Of a stretch of 64,000 bases of DNA, positions 41,299-50,029 are shown one piece after another. Position 1 is the stretch's first letter, and every line of letters begins with the position of its first letter. A program made the translations under genes and the position numbers. The notes beneath the pieces were generated by a model. The model had not been told where the DNA came from and searched no databases. It saw nothing but the letters and a program-made list of their open reading frames with translations. This stretch comes from Gallionella sp. (GTDB taxonomy: Bacteria > Pseudomonadota > Gammaproteobacteria > Burkholderiales > Gallionellaceae). The stretch is from positions 275,955-339,954 of the forward strand of contig JAQTTY010000001.1 in the NCBI GenBank assembly GCA_028710525.1, given 5' to 3'.

Positions 41299-42312
41299 TT
41301 ATTGATTTTCAGTCGGTGTGGTTGCGACTGGCTGGCCATCATTTTGAGGCTGCGGTTTGATGTTCAACAAGTCCAAAGCAGTCTGTACCTGTTGAGGACG
41401 CAAAACTGGTTGCGGTGCTCCCATAAGCACCGTTGCAACTCCAAGATGATTTTCAATGGCTTTGGTAGCGGCGTGCATCGAAAATGTGTGCATATAGGCG
41501 TGATGCACTGTCAGCACCAAATCTTGGAGAACTGGGTCATCTTCAAGTTTTTCAATTTTGAGTCCAATATCCACACATTTTTGTAGTGGCACATGTCTAG
41601 CATGCGCTCCTGTAATTGTGTGGTTACCTAGATAACTCACTATTGCACTAGCTTTGCCATCGCATTCACTGCTTCCCGCAAACATGTTTTGGCATAACCA
41701 ACCTTTTACCATTTCGCTAGACCATGAGATTGCTTGAGTACACTCATTTAAAAACGATGGGTGATACTTAGAGACAATTTGTTGCCAAAGTGGGGCGCTA
41801 GCAGGGTTTTGTTCAATGCTGCGAACAGCTAATTGGAATTCATCTAGGACACCCTGCGCAGGCACTCCGCCAATTTGTGGATCAATGGGGCCCAAGCTAG
41901 ATTGCTTACCCATCACGATGCTTTTCGCAGAGCAGGCAATCATCGTTCCAGCTGACATGGCCAATTGAGGAACAATCACACGGATATCTTTGCCGAACAT
42001 TGTCCAAAGATAGTTAACAAGAGCTTCAGTGGCTGCAATATCACCGCCTGGGGTGTGAAGTATGAGGTCTAAACCTTTAGAGCGATCTAAACGATGGACT
42101 GCTGCCATAAACCCATTCATATCCTCATCACCAACACCTAGATTTGGCGTAGATGGCGGCCTATAAAGCCAACCAGAATAATACGCTACAATGTTGCGAC
42201 CAGTATGTTTATGCAGTAGCTTAAGATATTTTCGTCTGACGCTATCAACAGCGGTGTGACCGCCTTGTTGTTTAAGTCCTATTTCGGTAAGAACTTTACC
42301 CCACACTGGCAT
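41299..42312 (-). CDS. SDH-family Clp-fold serine protease
   Basis: A 337-aa protein of the ClpP/crotonase-like SDH protease family. HTPGGD (86-91) forms the oxyanion region. Ser120 in PQLAMSAGTMIACSAKSIVMG is the expected nucleophile, and SLGPIDPQIGG follows with Asp144. The N-terminus (residues 20-55) is basic, with YYSGWLYRP. The C-terminal 40 residues are disordered. No clear transmembrane helix is seen, so it may be cytosolic or peripheral. It starts 1 bp after the stop of a 73-aa gene. Its substrate is unknown, and its setting among RM and TA genes suggests a defence or stress role. Confidence 0.82.
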   Translation of the reverse strand: MPVWGKVLTEIGLKQQGGHTAVDSVRRKYLKLLHKHTGRNIVAYYSGWLYRPPSTPNLGVGDEDMNGFMAAVHRLDRSKGLDLILHTPGGDIAATEALVNYLWTMFGKDIRVIVPQLAMSAGTMIACSAKSIVMGKQSSLGPIDPQIGGVPAQGVLDEFQLAVRSIEQNPASAPLWQQIVSKYHPSFLNECTQAISWSSEMVKGWLCQNMFAGSSECDGKASAIVSYLGNHTITGAHARHVPLQKCVDIGLKIEKLEDDPVLQDLVLTVHHAYMHTFSMHAATKAIENHLGVATVLMGAPQPVLRPQQVQTALDLLNIKPQPQNDGQPVATTPTENQ

Positions 42313-42313
42313 C

Positions 42314-42535
42314 TTAATTGGTCACCGTATTAGATTGCACTACAACCCGAATATTGGGGTCGTACATAGAAAAAATATCAAATTTCTGCGACTTAACTGG
42401 AGTAGTAACGGTCGTAGTGAAATATTTATCGTACTCGGCAACCAAGTTGGCGGTCTGTACGTTTGTTCCAGATTGCACAGCTCGGTATGCAGCCATGAGA
42501 ATATTCTCGTCTGCTGATAATTGCAGTACAGTCAT
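42314..42535 (-). CDS. Small hypothetical protein coupled to the SDH protease
   Basis: A 73-aa acidic/neutral protein without recognised domain (MTVLQLSADENILMAAYRAVQSGTNVQTANLVAEYDKYFTTTVTTPVKSQKFDIFSMYD). One helix pair is followed by an extended tail. A GGGGGAAAAGCAC site precedes the ATG. It nearly abuts the protease gene, so it may be a substrate, inhibitor or adaptor for it. A gene-free 200-bp stretch upstream holds an 8-bp inverted repeat (TACAACTG...CAGTTGTA, 42675-42700). Confidence 0.55.
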   Translation of the reverse strand: MTVLQLSADENILMAAYRAVQSGTNVQTANLVAEYDKYFTTTVTTPVKSQKFDIFSMYDPNIRVVVQSNTVTN

Positions 42536-42735
42536 GTGCTTTTCCCCCAGTTAGTTATATAAGGTAAGCCTAACATCATCAGCTGGAGCAGTAAATAGAC
42601 CTTATGGCCTAGGAAGGGTAGGCTCGATGATGAAAATGCGCCTATTGTCGGTACAAACCATGCCGCCTGTTATCTACAACTGCAGTCGCTTCCAGTTGTA
42701 AACACTTCGCACATTAACTCGTTGGCGTTGTAGGA

Positions 42736-43836
42736 TTATTGCTGCTCGTGATTCCAGACGAATTTTTGCTTTAGGTCATTGCAGTGCGTTACCGGCAAGA
42801 AGCCAGCATGTTGCAGTTGCCCAACCACGATACCGGGAGCAATTCCCATACGATTAGCAAAATCACGTATCGCTGCTTTGTTGAAAGGTCCAGATCGAGT
42901 AAAGCTAGCAAACGTAGCCCTGGAGATCAATTCCTCTTGAGCAAATTTGTTTGCCTCTTCCTCCTTCTCGGCATCTAGGCCGTTAGTCCCTTCAAGGAAT
43001 AGCTCCTTCTTGCCATGCAAATAAATATGCCCTGCTTCATGGAAGAACGTAAACCAAAGGTGGTCATCAGTTCTGTAGCGCAGGCTCAATTGAATAAGTG
43101 CTTTGTTTGGATTTAACCAACGCGTTGCTCCGCTTACAGCAGTTTTTGGCAAGCAAGGAACAAATACGACCGCAACGCCTGCTTGCGCACAAAGCTCTTG
43201 CATACGCGGTACAAAAACTTCAGGCGACTCTACAGTAAGAGTTTTAATTTGGTCGAGTGCGGCACGGAACACAGCTTTATCAAATGGGACGCAAGCAATT
43301 TGTGCAGCCTCTATCTCGCCTTGGCGCAACCAAGCCGACACAGCCTCAGGAAAAATTTCTTGGTTATTATGTTGTCGATACGCCACTTTGAGGTTAGGCC
43401 ACATGCTGGCCCATTGATCAACGCTTGCAATACCAAAAAATCTCAACACTTCGACCAATTGAGCCTTAGTATTATTTTTAAACTTGGCAATCCAGCCTAG
43501 TTTCGCCATCTCTGCAACCGGAATATGATTTAGCCAGTCCAAATCACCCTCTAACTGCACCTCTTCATGTAGACGTGCCAATATCTCTTGGTAATGGCTT
43601 TCCAAGTTCAACCAGTAGTCAGCTGGCATGCCAAGCGCACGTTCAAATTTGATTGCAGTTTCAGGTGTAATCGACGATTTTGCTTTGACAATAGAAACAA
43701 TGTGCTTAGGCGTTAACCCGGTACGTTTGGCTAACTCATTTTGAGTCATACCTCTCAAATCGAGTTCCGCACTTAACACCTCACCAGGTGATACGGCATA
43801 GTCAGGTTGATATTCGTTTGTAGTTTGCTTATCCAT
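42736..43836 (-). CDS. HigA-type antitoxin fused to an ImmA/IrrE (M78) metallopeptidase
   Basis: A 366-aa two-part protein. The N-terminal Xre-type HTH has the HigA look (SPGEVLSAELDLRGMTQNELAKRTGLTPKHIVSIVKAKSSITPETAIKFERALGMPADYWLNLE). The C-terminal M78 peptidase has zinc motif His266-Glu267-x-x-His270 (FFHEAGHIYLHG) and downstream acids in EKEEEANKFA. It lies after and overlaps by 8 bases a HigB-like toxin gene, so it should neutralise the toxin and repress the operon. The peptidase could let the antitoxin respond to a signal or cut itself or the toxin. Confidence 0.9.
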   Translation of the reverse strand: MDKQTTNEYQPDYAVSPGEVLSAELDLRGMTQNELAKRTGLTPKHIVSIVKAKSSITPETAIKFERALGMPADYWLNLESHYQEILARLHEEVQLEGDLDWLNHIPVAEMAKLGWIAKFKNNTKAQLVEVLRFFGIASVDQWASMWPNLKVAYRQHNNQEIFPEAVSAWLRQGEIEAAQIACVPFDKAVFRAALDQIKTLTVESPEVFVPRMQELCAQAGVAVVFVPCLPKTAVSGATRWLNPNKALIQLSLRYRTDDHLWFTFFHEAGHIYLHGKKELFLEGTNGLDAEKEEEANKFAQEELISRATFASFTRSGPFNKAAIRDFANRMGIAPGIVVGQLQHAGFLPVTHCNDLKQKFVWNHEQQ

Positions 43837-44173
43837 GAGTATCCTCTATCCCCCTAATTTCTATGGATGTAACCATCTTCCAATCCAAACCACCTTCTGC
43901 TCTTTGCGGCAATGGGTTATGGTTGGGCTCAAACACTAATCTGTAAGGATGATCCAAATCGACGGTCAATTGACCTTTACGATTTCCGGTTAGCTCGTGA
44001 CATCTATGCGGAGGGCTCATGGGTGGCGCGAACGTCCCAAGGTTCGGGGCAGCCCAAAGCTGCGCCAGAACAACCTTAAGTTTTTTTGTCCGCAATGAGC
44101 CGTGAGCTTTAATCATGGCCTTTTCCTCGTTGAGTTGCTTTTTGAGGCTCGATGTAGCGAAAGAAATGTCCAT
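43829..44173 (-). CDS. HigB/RelE-type toxin
   Basis: A 114-aa basic protein with the RelE/HigB-fold ending CHELTGNRKGQLTVDLDHPYRLVFEP, followed by WKMVTSIEIRGIEDTHG. Members cut mRNA on the ribosome. The N-terminus (MDISFATSSLKKQLNEEKAMIKAHGSLRTKKLKVVLAQL) fits the proteic killer/HigB layout. The toxin comes before the antitoxin, as in higBA. It probably stabilises the element in the host chromosome. Lies nearest to attR. Confidence 0.85.
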   Translation of the reverse strand: MDISFATSSLKKQLNEEKAMIKAHGSLRTKKLKVVLAQLWAAPNLGTFAPPMSPPHRCHELTGNRKGQLTVDLDHPYRLVFEPNHNPLPQRAEGGLDWKMVTSIEIRGIEDTHG

Positions 44174-44330
44174 TAGAAGTTAAGAGATTTTCTTAACCGA
44201 TTAGGTTATACAAATTATATCATTTTGTCCAGACGAGTTTCGCATAAAGCCCATAGGTCCCATAGGTGGGTTTTGCAATTTTGAATCGACGTATTGCAAA
44301 TAATTGCACTCAATCAAGTGATGAGCATTG

Positions 44331-44348
44331 GTACGATTGCGGTACAAT
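44331..44348 (+). promoter_or_regulatory. Candidate integrase arm site (right)
   Basis: GTACGAT-TGC-GGTACAAT resembles the tandem GTACAGT-TTC-GGTACAGT next to the integrase gene (14 of 18 bases) and lies 118 bp inside attR. The pairing at both ends supports an integrase or excisionase binding role. Confidence 0.4.
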
Positions 44349-44466
44349 GCCCAGCTTTTCTAGGTTACGTTTAACTACGTTAACCTTATGTTTGCAAACT
44401 TCTTTATTGTTTGGCTAACTTCGCTTGCATGTGCTTGATTATCAGTAACTTATTGATTTAATTGGT

Positions 44467-44516
44467 GACTCATAATCCTTTGGTCGTCGGTTCAAGTCCG
44501 ACCGGACCCACCAACA
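44467..44516 (+). repeat. attR: 50-bp attachment repeat (tRNA 3' fragment)
   Basis: A perfect copy of 21819-21868, containing the anticodon loop, T arm, acceptor 3' strand and CCA but no 5' half. It is a boundary mark and not a working tRNA. Confidence 0.97.
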
Positions 44517-44520
44517 CTCA

Positions 44521-44552
44521 AGGCTTGCAGCGATGCGAGCCTTTCTTTTTTT
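44521..44552 (+). terminator. Original host terminator of the tRNA, now beyond attR
   Basis: AGGCTTGCA-GCGA-TGCGAGCCT followed by TTCTTTTTTT begins 4 bp after attR. Before the element inserted it would have ended the rpoD-tRNA transcript. Confidence 0.88.
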
Positions 44553-47500
44553 GCGAGGTATTGTGGTAGCAGCAGTGTTGTCAGCGAGTGCGCAACGGCG
44601 CAAGACGAGACTGGAGAGTCTGTCTGCTATCGAGTTTCCTGCGGACTTGCCTGTCGTCGGCAAGCGCGAGGAGTTGGCGCGCGCTATCACTGAACATCAA
44701 GTCGTCATCGTGTGCGGTGAGACCGGTTCGGGTAAGACCACGCAGTTGCCCAAGATATGTCTGACACTGGGGCGCGGTGTACTGGGTTGCATAGGCCACA
44801 CCCAGCCGCGCCGAGTTGCGGCACGCACCGTGGCTAACCGCATCGCCGTGGAGCTTAAGACCGAGCTGGGTGGGGCGGTCGGATACAAGGTGCGTTTCCA
44901 CGACAAGGTGGGGGCGGACACTAGCATCAAGTTGATGACCGACGGCATCTTGCTAGCCGAGATACATAGCGACCCGCTGCTCAGACATTACGACACACTG
45001 ATCATCGACGAGGCGCACGAGCGCTCGCTCAACATCGACTTCCTGCTCGGTTACCTCAAACAGCTTTTGTCGCGCCGTCCCGACCTCAAACTCATCATCA
45101 CTTCCGCGACACTGGATGCGGATCGCTTTGCCAAGCACTTCAACGCCAAAGTGATCGAAGTATCGGGGCGCAGCTATCCGGTGGAGACACGCTATCGTCC
45201 GTTAGAAGTGAGCGACGAAGGCGAGGCGCAAGATGTGCCGCAGGCTATCAGTGCCGCGCTGGATGAGTTGGCGGCGGGCGGCTTGCGCGGTGATGTGTTG
45301 GTATTCCTACCGGGTGAACGTGAGATACGCGACACCGCTGAAGTGTTGCGCAAGCATCACCCCAAAGGCATAGAAGTGTTGCCGCTGTATTCGCGTTTGT
45401 CGGCGGCTGAACAAGACAAGGTATTCAAAGTCGGCGGACAGCGTCGCGTGGTGCTGGCAACTAACGTGGCTGAGACATCTCTCACTGTGCCCAACATTGG
45501 TTATGTGATCGATTGCGGATTGGCGCGGGTGAACCGTTACAGCATCCGGCAGAAAGTTGAGCAACTACATATCGAGAAGATCTCGCGTGCCGCCGCCAAT
45601 CAGCGCGCCGGTCGTTGCGGTCGTGTGATGAGTGGCGTGTGCGTGCGCCTCTACGAAGAGGCTGAATTTTTGCAGCGCGACGAGTTCACTGACCCCGAGA
45701 TATTCCGCGTCTCGCTGGCCACCGTCATCCTGCGCATGAGTGCGCTGAATCTGGGAGACATCGCCGAGTTCCCCTTCATCGAGCCACCCACGCCGCGCAT
45801 GATCGCTGACGGCTATCAGCTGCTGGCAGAACTGGGCGCGATAGACGACACACGCAGGCTGACCAAGCTGGGGCACGAGCTTGCTAAGTTGCCGCTCGAT
45901 CCCAAGATTGCGCGCTTGTTGCTGGCCGGTCGTCAATATCATTGCTTGAGTGAGATTCTTATCATCGCCAGCGCACTGTCGGTGCAAGACCCACGCGACC
46001 GCCCTATTGAAAGACAAGAGGCTGCGGATGCTGCACATAAGCGCTTTGCCGATGAGCGTTCCGATTTCCTCGCCTACATCAAAATCTGGGCGTGGTACGA
46101 ACAGGCCTTGGCGCAGAAAAAATCCAACCGCTTGATGATGGAAGAATGCCGCAGCAACTTCCTTTCGCCGCTGCGCTTGCGTGAGTGGCGCGAGTTGCAC
46201 CAGCAGTTGCACGGACAAGTTGCCGAGATGGGCATGAAGGAGAACGAACAGCCCGCCAGCTATGCCGAGATACACAAGGCGCTGCTGTGCGGCTTGCTCG
46301 GCAACCTCGGTATGAAGGGCCTGGAAGGCAATGAATATCTGGGGGCGCGTGGCATCAAGTTTCTCATCGCGTCCAACTCGGTGCTGGCCAAGAAGGGTAC
46401 CAAGTGGGTGATGGCAGGCGAGTTGGTGGAGACGCACCGCTTGTACGCACGCACCATGGCGCGCATCGAGCCGGAATGGTTGGAAGAGGTGGGTGCGCAT
46501 CTCATCAAGCGCCATTACTTCGATCCACATTGGGAAAAGAAGGCCGCTCAAGTCACCGCCTATGAGCGCACTACCTTGCACGGTCTGTTGCTCAATGCTA
46601 AGAAGCGTGTGCATTACGGGCCGATGAGTGTGGCTGAGTCGCGCGAGATCTTTATTCGTCAGGCACTGGTGGGTGGCGAGTTCGAGACGCGTGCGCCATT
46701 CTTTATGCATAACCAGAAGCTCATCGCGGACATCGAGGCGCTGGAGCACAAGGCGCGCCGGCCTGATGTGTTGGTGGACGATGAGTTGATCTTTGCTTTC
46801 TACGATGCGCGGGTCGCGGCCGACATCCACAACGGCGCGAGTTTCGAGCATTGGCGCAAAGAAGCAGAGCGCAATGATGCCAAGTTGCTGTACCTGAAAA
46901 AAGACGACTTGATGCGGCATGAGGCGGCGGGCATCACCACCGATCAGTTCCCACCGCAGCTCAAGATAGACAACGTCAGTTTCGCGCTGAGCTACAACTT
47001 CTCGCCAGGCAAGAACGATGACGGCATCACGCTCACCGTGCCGCTGGCGCTCATCAACCAAGTCTCGGCTGCGCGTTGCGAGTGGTTGATACCGGGTATC
47101 CTCGCGGAGAAGGTTGCGCAGCTACTTAAGACTTTGCCGCAAAAGATACGGCGCAACCTAGTGCCTGTGCCGGAATTCGCGGCTGGTTTTTGCCGCACAG
47201 TGCATCCTTCCGCCACGCCGCTGTTGCAAGCTTTGGCGCGTTATATCCGCGAACAGAAACAGCTCGACACACCACTGGATGCCTTCCGTCTCGAGCAATT
47301 GCCGCCGCATCTGTATATGAACTTCCGTGTGCTGGACGAGCATGGCCGCCAACTCGGCATGTCGCGCAACTTCGCACAACTGCATAGCGAACTCGCACCG
47401 CGTGCCGCGCCTATCATCGTGGCTGGAACCAAGCAGAGCAGCACGGCGCCAGCCGTGGAGCAGCGCAGCGCGACATGGAGTTTTGGTGATTTCGCCGAGA

Positions 47501-48300
47501 CCTGCGTGGTACAGCGTGCTGGGCAGAACGTGACCTTGTTCAATGCGCTGGTCGACGATGGCGATGCGGTCATCCTGCGTGCTTATGACACGCGCGACGC
47601 GGCGCAAGCCGAGCATCGCAAAGGTCTGAGCCGCTTGTTCATGCTGCTGCTCAAGGAGCAGGTCAAATACATGGAGAAGAATCTGCCGGATGCGCAAAAG
47701 CTGGGCATGTTGTTTATGTCCTTGGGCACGCCGCAGGAATTGCAGCAACAAATCATTGCGATGACCTTCGAGCGCTGCTGTTTGAACGACCCTTGGCCGA
47801 CCAACGAGACGCAGTTCCTCGCGCGCGGCAAGGAGGCAAAGAACCGCTTACTGCTGATCGCGCAGGAGATTGCGCGTTTGGCCGCCGGCATACTTACCGA
47901 ATATCACGCCTTGCAAAAGTCTTTGCCTCAACTCAAGGCACAACCCACTGTGGCGCAGGATGTGCGCACTCAGCTGGAATTTCTGGTGCATAAACGCTTC
48001 GTCTTTGATACGCCGTATGAACGTCTGCAGCATGTGCCGCGCTATCTCAAGGCCATCAATCTACGCATCGAGAAGTTGCGTAGTAATCCGGCTCGCGATG
48101 CGCAATGCATGAGTCAGTTGCAGCCCTTGCTGCAAGCCCTACACAAATTGCGTCAAGCGCATACCGGTGATGTACGGGTGGAAGAGTTCGCTTGGTTGTT
48201 ACAAGAGCTGCGCGTGTCGCTGTTTGCGCAGGAACTTAAGACCCCAGTAATCGTCTCGGTAAAACGTTTGGAAAAGATGCTCGCAGGGATGCGTAACTAG
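44533..48300 (+). CDS. hrpA: ATP-dependent RNA helicase HrpA
   Basis: A DEAH-box helicase of up to 1255 aa. It acts on RNA, and in other bacteria on stalled or collided ribosomes. Visible motifs are Walker A CGETGSGKTTQLPKI, DEAH in LIIDEAHERSLNIDFLLGYL, ITSATLD, and QRAGRCGR in motif VI. HA2 and OB domains follow, with a long C-terminal domain of the DUF3418 type. The start is uncertain: the ATG at 44533 lies inside the terminator stem, and in-frame GTG 44563 or GTG 44575 may be the true start before the conserved SAIEFPADLPVVGKREEL. Confidence 0.95.
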   Translation: MRAFLFLRGIVVAAVLSASAQRRKTRLESLSAIEFPADLPVVGKREELARAITEHQVVIVCGETGSGKTTQLPKICLTLGRGVLGCIGHTQPRRVAARTVANRIAVELKTELGGAVGYKVRFHDKVGADTSIKLMTDGILLAEIHSDPLLRHYDTLIIDEAHERSLNIDFLLGYLKQLLSRRPDLKLIITSATLDADRFAKHFNAKVIEVSGRSYPVETRYRPLEVSDEGEAQDVPQAISAALDELAAGGLRGDVLVFLPGEREIRDTAEVLRKHHPKGIEVLPLYSRLSAAEQDKVFKVGGQRRVVLATNVAETSLTVPNIGYVIDCGLARVNRYSIRQKVEQLHIEKISRAAANQRAGRCGRVMSGVCVRLYEEAEFLQRDEFTDPEIFRVSLATVILRMSALNLGDIAEFPFIEPPTPRMIADGYQLLAELGAIDDTRRLTKLGHELAKLPLDPKIARLLLAGRQYHCLSEILIIASALSVQDPRDRPIERQEAADAAHKRFADERSDFLAYIKIWAWYEQALAQKKSNRLMMEECRSNFLSPLRLREWRELHQQLHGQVAEMGMKENEQPASYAEIHKALLCGLLGNLGMKGLEGNEYLGARGIKFLIASNSVLAKKGTKWVMAGELVETHRLYARTMARIEPEWLEEVGAHLIKRHYFDPHWEKKAAQVTAYERTTLHGLLLNAKKRVHYGPMSVAESREIFIRQALVGGEFETRAPFFMHNQKLIADIEALEHKARRPDVLVDDELIFAFYDARVAADIHNGASFEHWRKEAERNDAKLLYLKKDDLMRHEAAGITTDQFPPQLKIDNVSFALSYNFSPGKNDDGITLTVPLALINQVSAARCEWLIPGILAEKVAQLLKTLPQKIRRNLVPVPEFAAGFCRTVHPSATPLLQALARYIREQKQLDTPLDAFRLEQLPPHLYMNFRVLDEHGRQLGMSRNFAQLHSELAPRAAPIIVAGTKQSSTAPAVEQRSATWSFGDFAETCVVQRAGQNVTLFNALVDDGDAVILRAYDTRDAAQAEHRKGLSRLFMLLLKEQVKYMEKNLPDAQKLGMLFMSLGTPQELQQQIIAMTFERCCLNDPWPTNETQFLARGKEAKNRLLLIAQEIARLAAGILTEYHALQKSLPQLKAQPTVAQDVRTQLEFLVHKRFVFDTPYERLQHVPRYLKAINLRIEKLRSNPARDAQCMSQLQPLLQALHKLRQAHTGDVRVEEFAWLLQELRVSLFAQELKTPVIVSVKRLEKMLAGMRN

Positions 48301-48337
48301 TAGAATCAGCGCCATTCGGCGTACTAAGGAACTGGAA

Positions 48338-49822
48338 ATGAAGAAGAACAAAGTCGATGTGCTTTTGGTCGGTGCGGGCGTGATGAGCGCCACACTAGGC
48401 ACGCTGCTGACACATCTGGATCCCTCGCTGCGTATCTTGATGGTGGAGCGCCTGAGTAAGGTGGCACACGAGAGCTCGCACGGTTTGAATAATGCGGGTA
48501 CCGGCCACGCGGGTTATTGCGAACTTAACTACACCCCCCCGCTTGCCGACGGTACGGTCGCTATCGAGCGCGCCTTGCAGATCAACGCCGCGTTCGAGAC
48601 TTCTTTGCAGTTCTGGACCTATCTGGTCGAACAGCACGAACTGCCTGCCTCTGGTAACTTCATCAACCCTATCTTCCATCAGAGTCTGGTGTGGGGCGAC
48701 GAGGACGTAGCCTATCTGCGCCAGCGTTATAAGCAGCTCAGCGAGCATCATCTATTCGAGGAAATGGAATACAGCGAAGACCCCGCCGTGTTGCGCGAGT
48801 GGATGCCGTTGGTGATGGAGAAGCGCGACCCCACGCAAAAAGTCGCCGCCACGCAAGTGAAGCACGGCACCGATGTGGATTTCGGCCATCTCACCCGCAG
48901 CCTAGTCAAATCGCTTAAGAAGCATGCAGGTTTCGAGTTGCGTTTGAGTCACAGCATCGTCGGCATGAAGCAGTTACCCAACGGTCGCTGGCGCGTACGT
49001 GTGCAAGACCATCACGATGACTCGATACGCAGTGTCGATGCGGGCTTCGTGTTCCTAGGTGCGGGCGGTGGTGCATTGCCTTTGCTGCAAAAATCAAAAC
49101 TGCCTGAAGCCCAGGGTTACGGCGGTTTCCCAGTGAGCGGCCAATGGCTGATCTGCAAAAACCCCGAGGTGGTGAAACGTCACCTGACCAAGGTGTACGG
49201 CAAAGCCCCAGTGGGCGCGCCTCCCATGTCCGTGCCGCATCTGGACGCGCGCATCATCGATGGCGAGCCGGCCATGTTGTTCGGCCCCTTCGCCAGTATC
49301 ACCGGTAAGTTCCTCAAGGAAGGCTCGATGTTCGACATCCTTGCCTCGCTCAAGTCTGGCAACTTGAAGCCCATGATGGCTGTGGCGATGGATAACATAG
49401 ACCTGATGCGCTACCTGATCTCCGAAGCGTTTAGTACGCACAAGAATCGCGTCGATGCACTACGTAACTTCTATCCAGATGCAAAAGAAGAAGACTGGGT
49501 CTTAGCCTCTGCCGGACAGCGCGTGCAGATCATCAAACAATGCGATGCCAAGGGCGGAAGATTGGAATTCGGCACCGAGATCGTCACCGCCCAAGACGGC
49601 AGTCTGGCAACGTTGTTGGGTGCTTCACCCGGCGCGTCCACTTCCGTACAAGCGATGATAGAAGTGCTGGAACGCTGTTTCCCCAAACGCGTGGCTAGCC
49701 CAGAGTGGCAAGCTAAGTTCAAGCAGATGATTCCTTCGTATGGAGAGTCGCTTGATGAGAATGTGCCGTTGTTGCATGAAGTTCGCGAGCGAACATTGAG
49801 AGTGTTGAAGTTGGTAGATTAA
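48338..49822 (+). CDS. mqo: Malate:quinone oxidoreductase
   Basis: FAD enzyme at the inner face of the cytoplasmic membrane that oxidises malate to oxaloacetate and feeds electrons to the quinone pool. The 494-aa protein has the FAD-binding turn VDVLLVGAGVMSATLGTLL and the Mqo hallmarks ESSHGLNNAGTGHAGYCELNYTP, PASGNFINPIFHQSLVWG and FVFLGAGGGALPLLQKS. AAGGAACTGGAA precedes the ATG. A TAGAAT box overlaps the hrpA stop and may be part of its promoter. A terminator follows. Confidence 0.97.
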   Translation: MKKNKVDVLLVGAGVMSATLGTLLTHLDPSLRILMVERLSKVAHESSHGLNNAGTGHAGYCELNYTPPLADGTVAIERALQINAAFETSLQFWTYLVEQHELPASGNFINPIFHQSLVWGDEDVAYLRQRYKQLSEHHLFEEMEYSEDPAVLREWMPLVMEKRDPTQKVAATQVKHGTDVDFGHLTRSLVKSLKKHAGFELRLSHSIVGMKQLPNGRWRVRVQDHHDDSIRSVDAGFVFLGAGGGALPLLQKSKLPEAQGYGGFPVSGQWLICKNPEVVKRHLTKVYGKAPVGAPPMSVPHLDARIIDGEPAMLFGPFASITGKFLKEGSMFDILASLKSGNLKPMMAVAMDNIDLMRYLISEAFSTHKNRVDALRNFYPDAKEEDWVLASAGQRVQIIKQCDAKGGRLEFGTEIVTAQDGSLATLLGASPGASTSVQAMIEVLERCFPKRVASPEWQAKFKQMIPSYGESLDENVPLLHEVRERTLRVLKLVD

Positions 49823-49861
49823 GAAGCTAGCTAGCTTGCTTGTATTTGAAAAGTCCTGAAG

Positions 49862-49891
49862 CAAAACCGCCGGTCTAACACTGGCGGTTTT
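49862..49891 (+). terminator. Rho-independent terminator after mqo
   Basis: CAAAACCGCC-GGTCTAACACT-GGCGGTTTTG followed by a short T-rich run. Confidence 0.85.
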
Positions 49892-50029
49892 GCTTTATAT
49901 CCTTAATCTTTCGATAAACTCGGACGAAAAATCTAAGCAGTCTAAAAAGTCGACTTGGTCGGCCATAGCGACGCTCGCATCATCATCAAATACTCCAGAC
50001 ATCACCATGCCCAGCCACTAGCACTGGGC

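Larger units (their letters stand above)
21819..44516. mobile_element. Integrative mobilizable element inserted in a tRNA gene
   Basis: The element is bounded by a perfect 50-bp direct repeat made of the tRNA 3' half (21819-21868 and 44467-44516). It carries a complete tyrosine integrase next to the tRNA, small HTH genes, a HEPN/TPR-like pair, an RP4-like mobilization region (traKLM, oriT, traJI) with a partial trb set, and cargo resembling defence genes. Several stretches are visibly more AT-rich than the host genes on either side. It lacks T4SS ATPases and a coupling protein, so it should need a helper for transfer. Confidence 0.95.

Noticed and set aside
44467-44516. Second tRNA gene at the far end of the element
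   Set aside because: Only the 3' half (from the anticodon arm) is present. There is no D arm or 5' acceptor strand. It is the attR repeat.
21819-44516. Prophage or complete self-transmissible ICE
   Set aside because: No phage structural, packaging or lysis genes, and no T4SS ATPases, coupling protein or TrbC-I core. Mobilizable element is the supported class.
45565-47061. 498-aa minus-strand ORF inside hrpA
   Set aside because: Antisense shadow of the helicase gene, biased composition, no domain or ribosome site. hrpA motifs run through the whole region.
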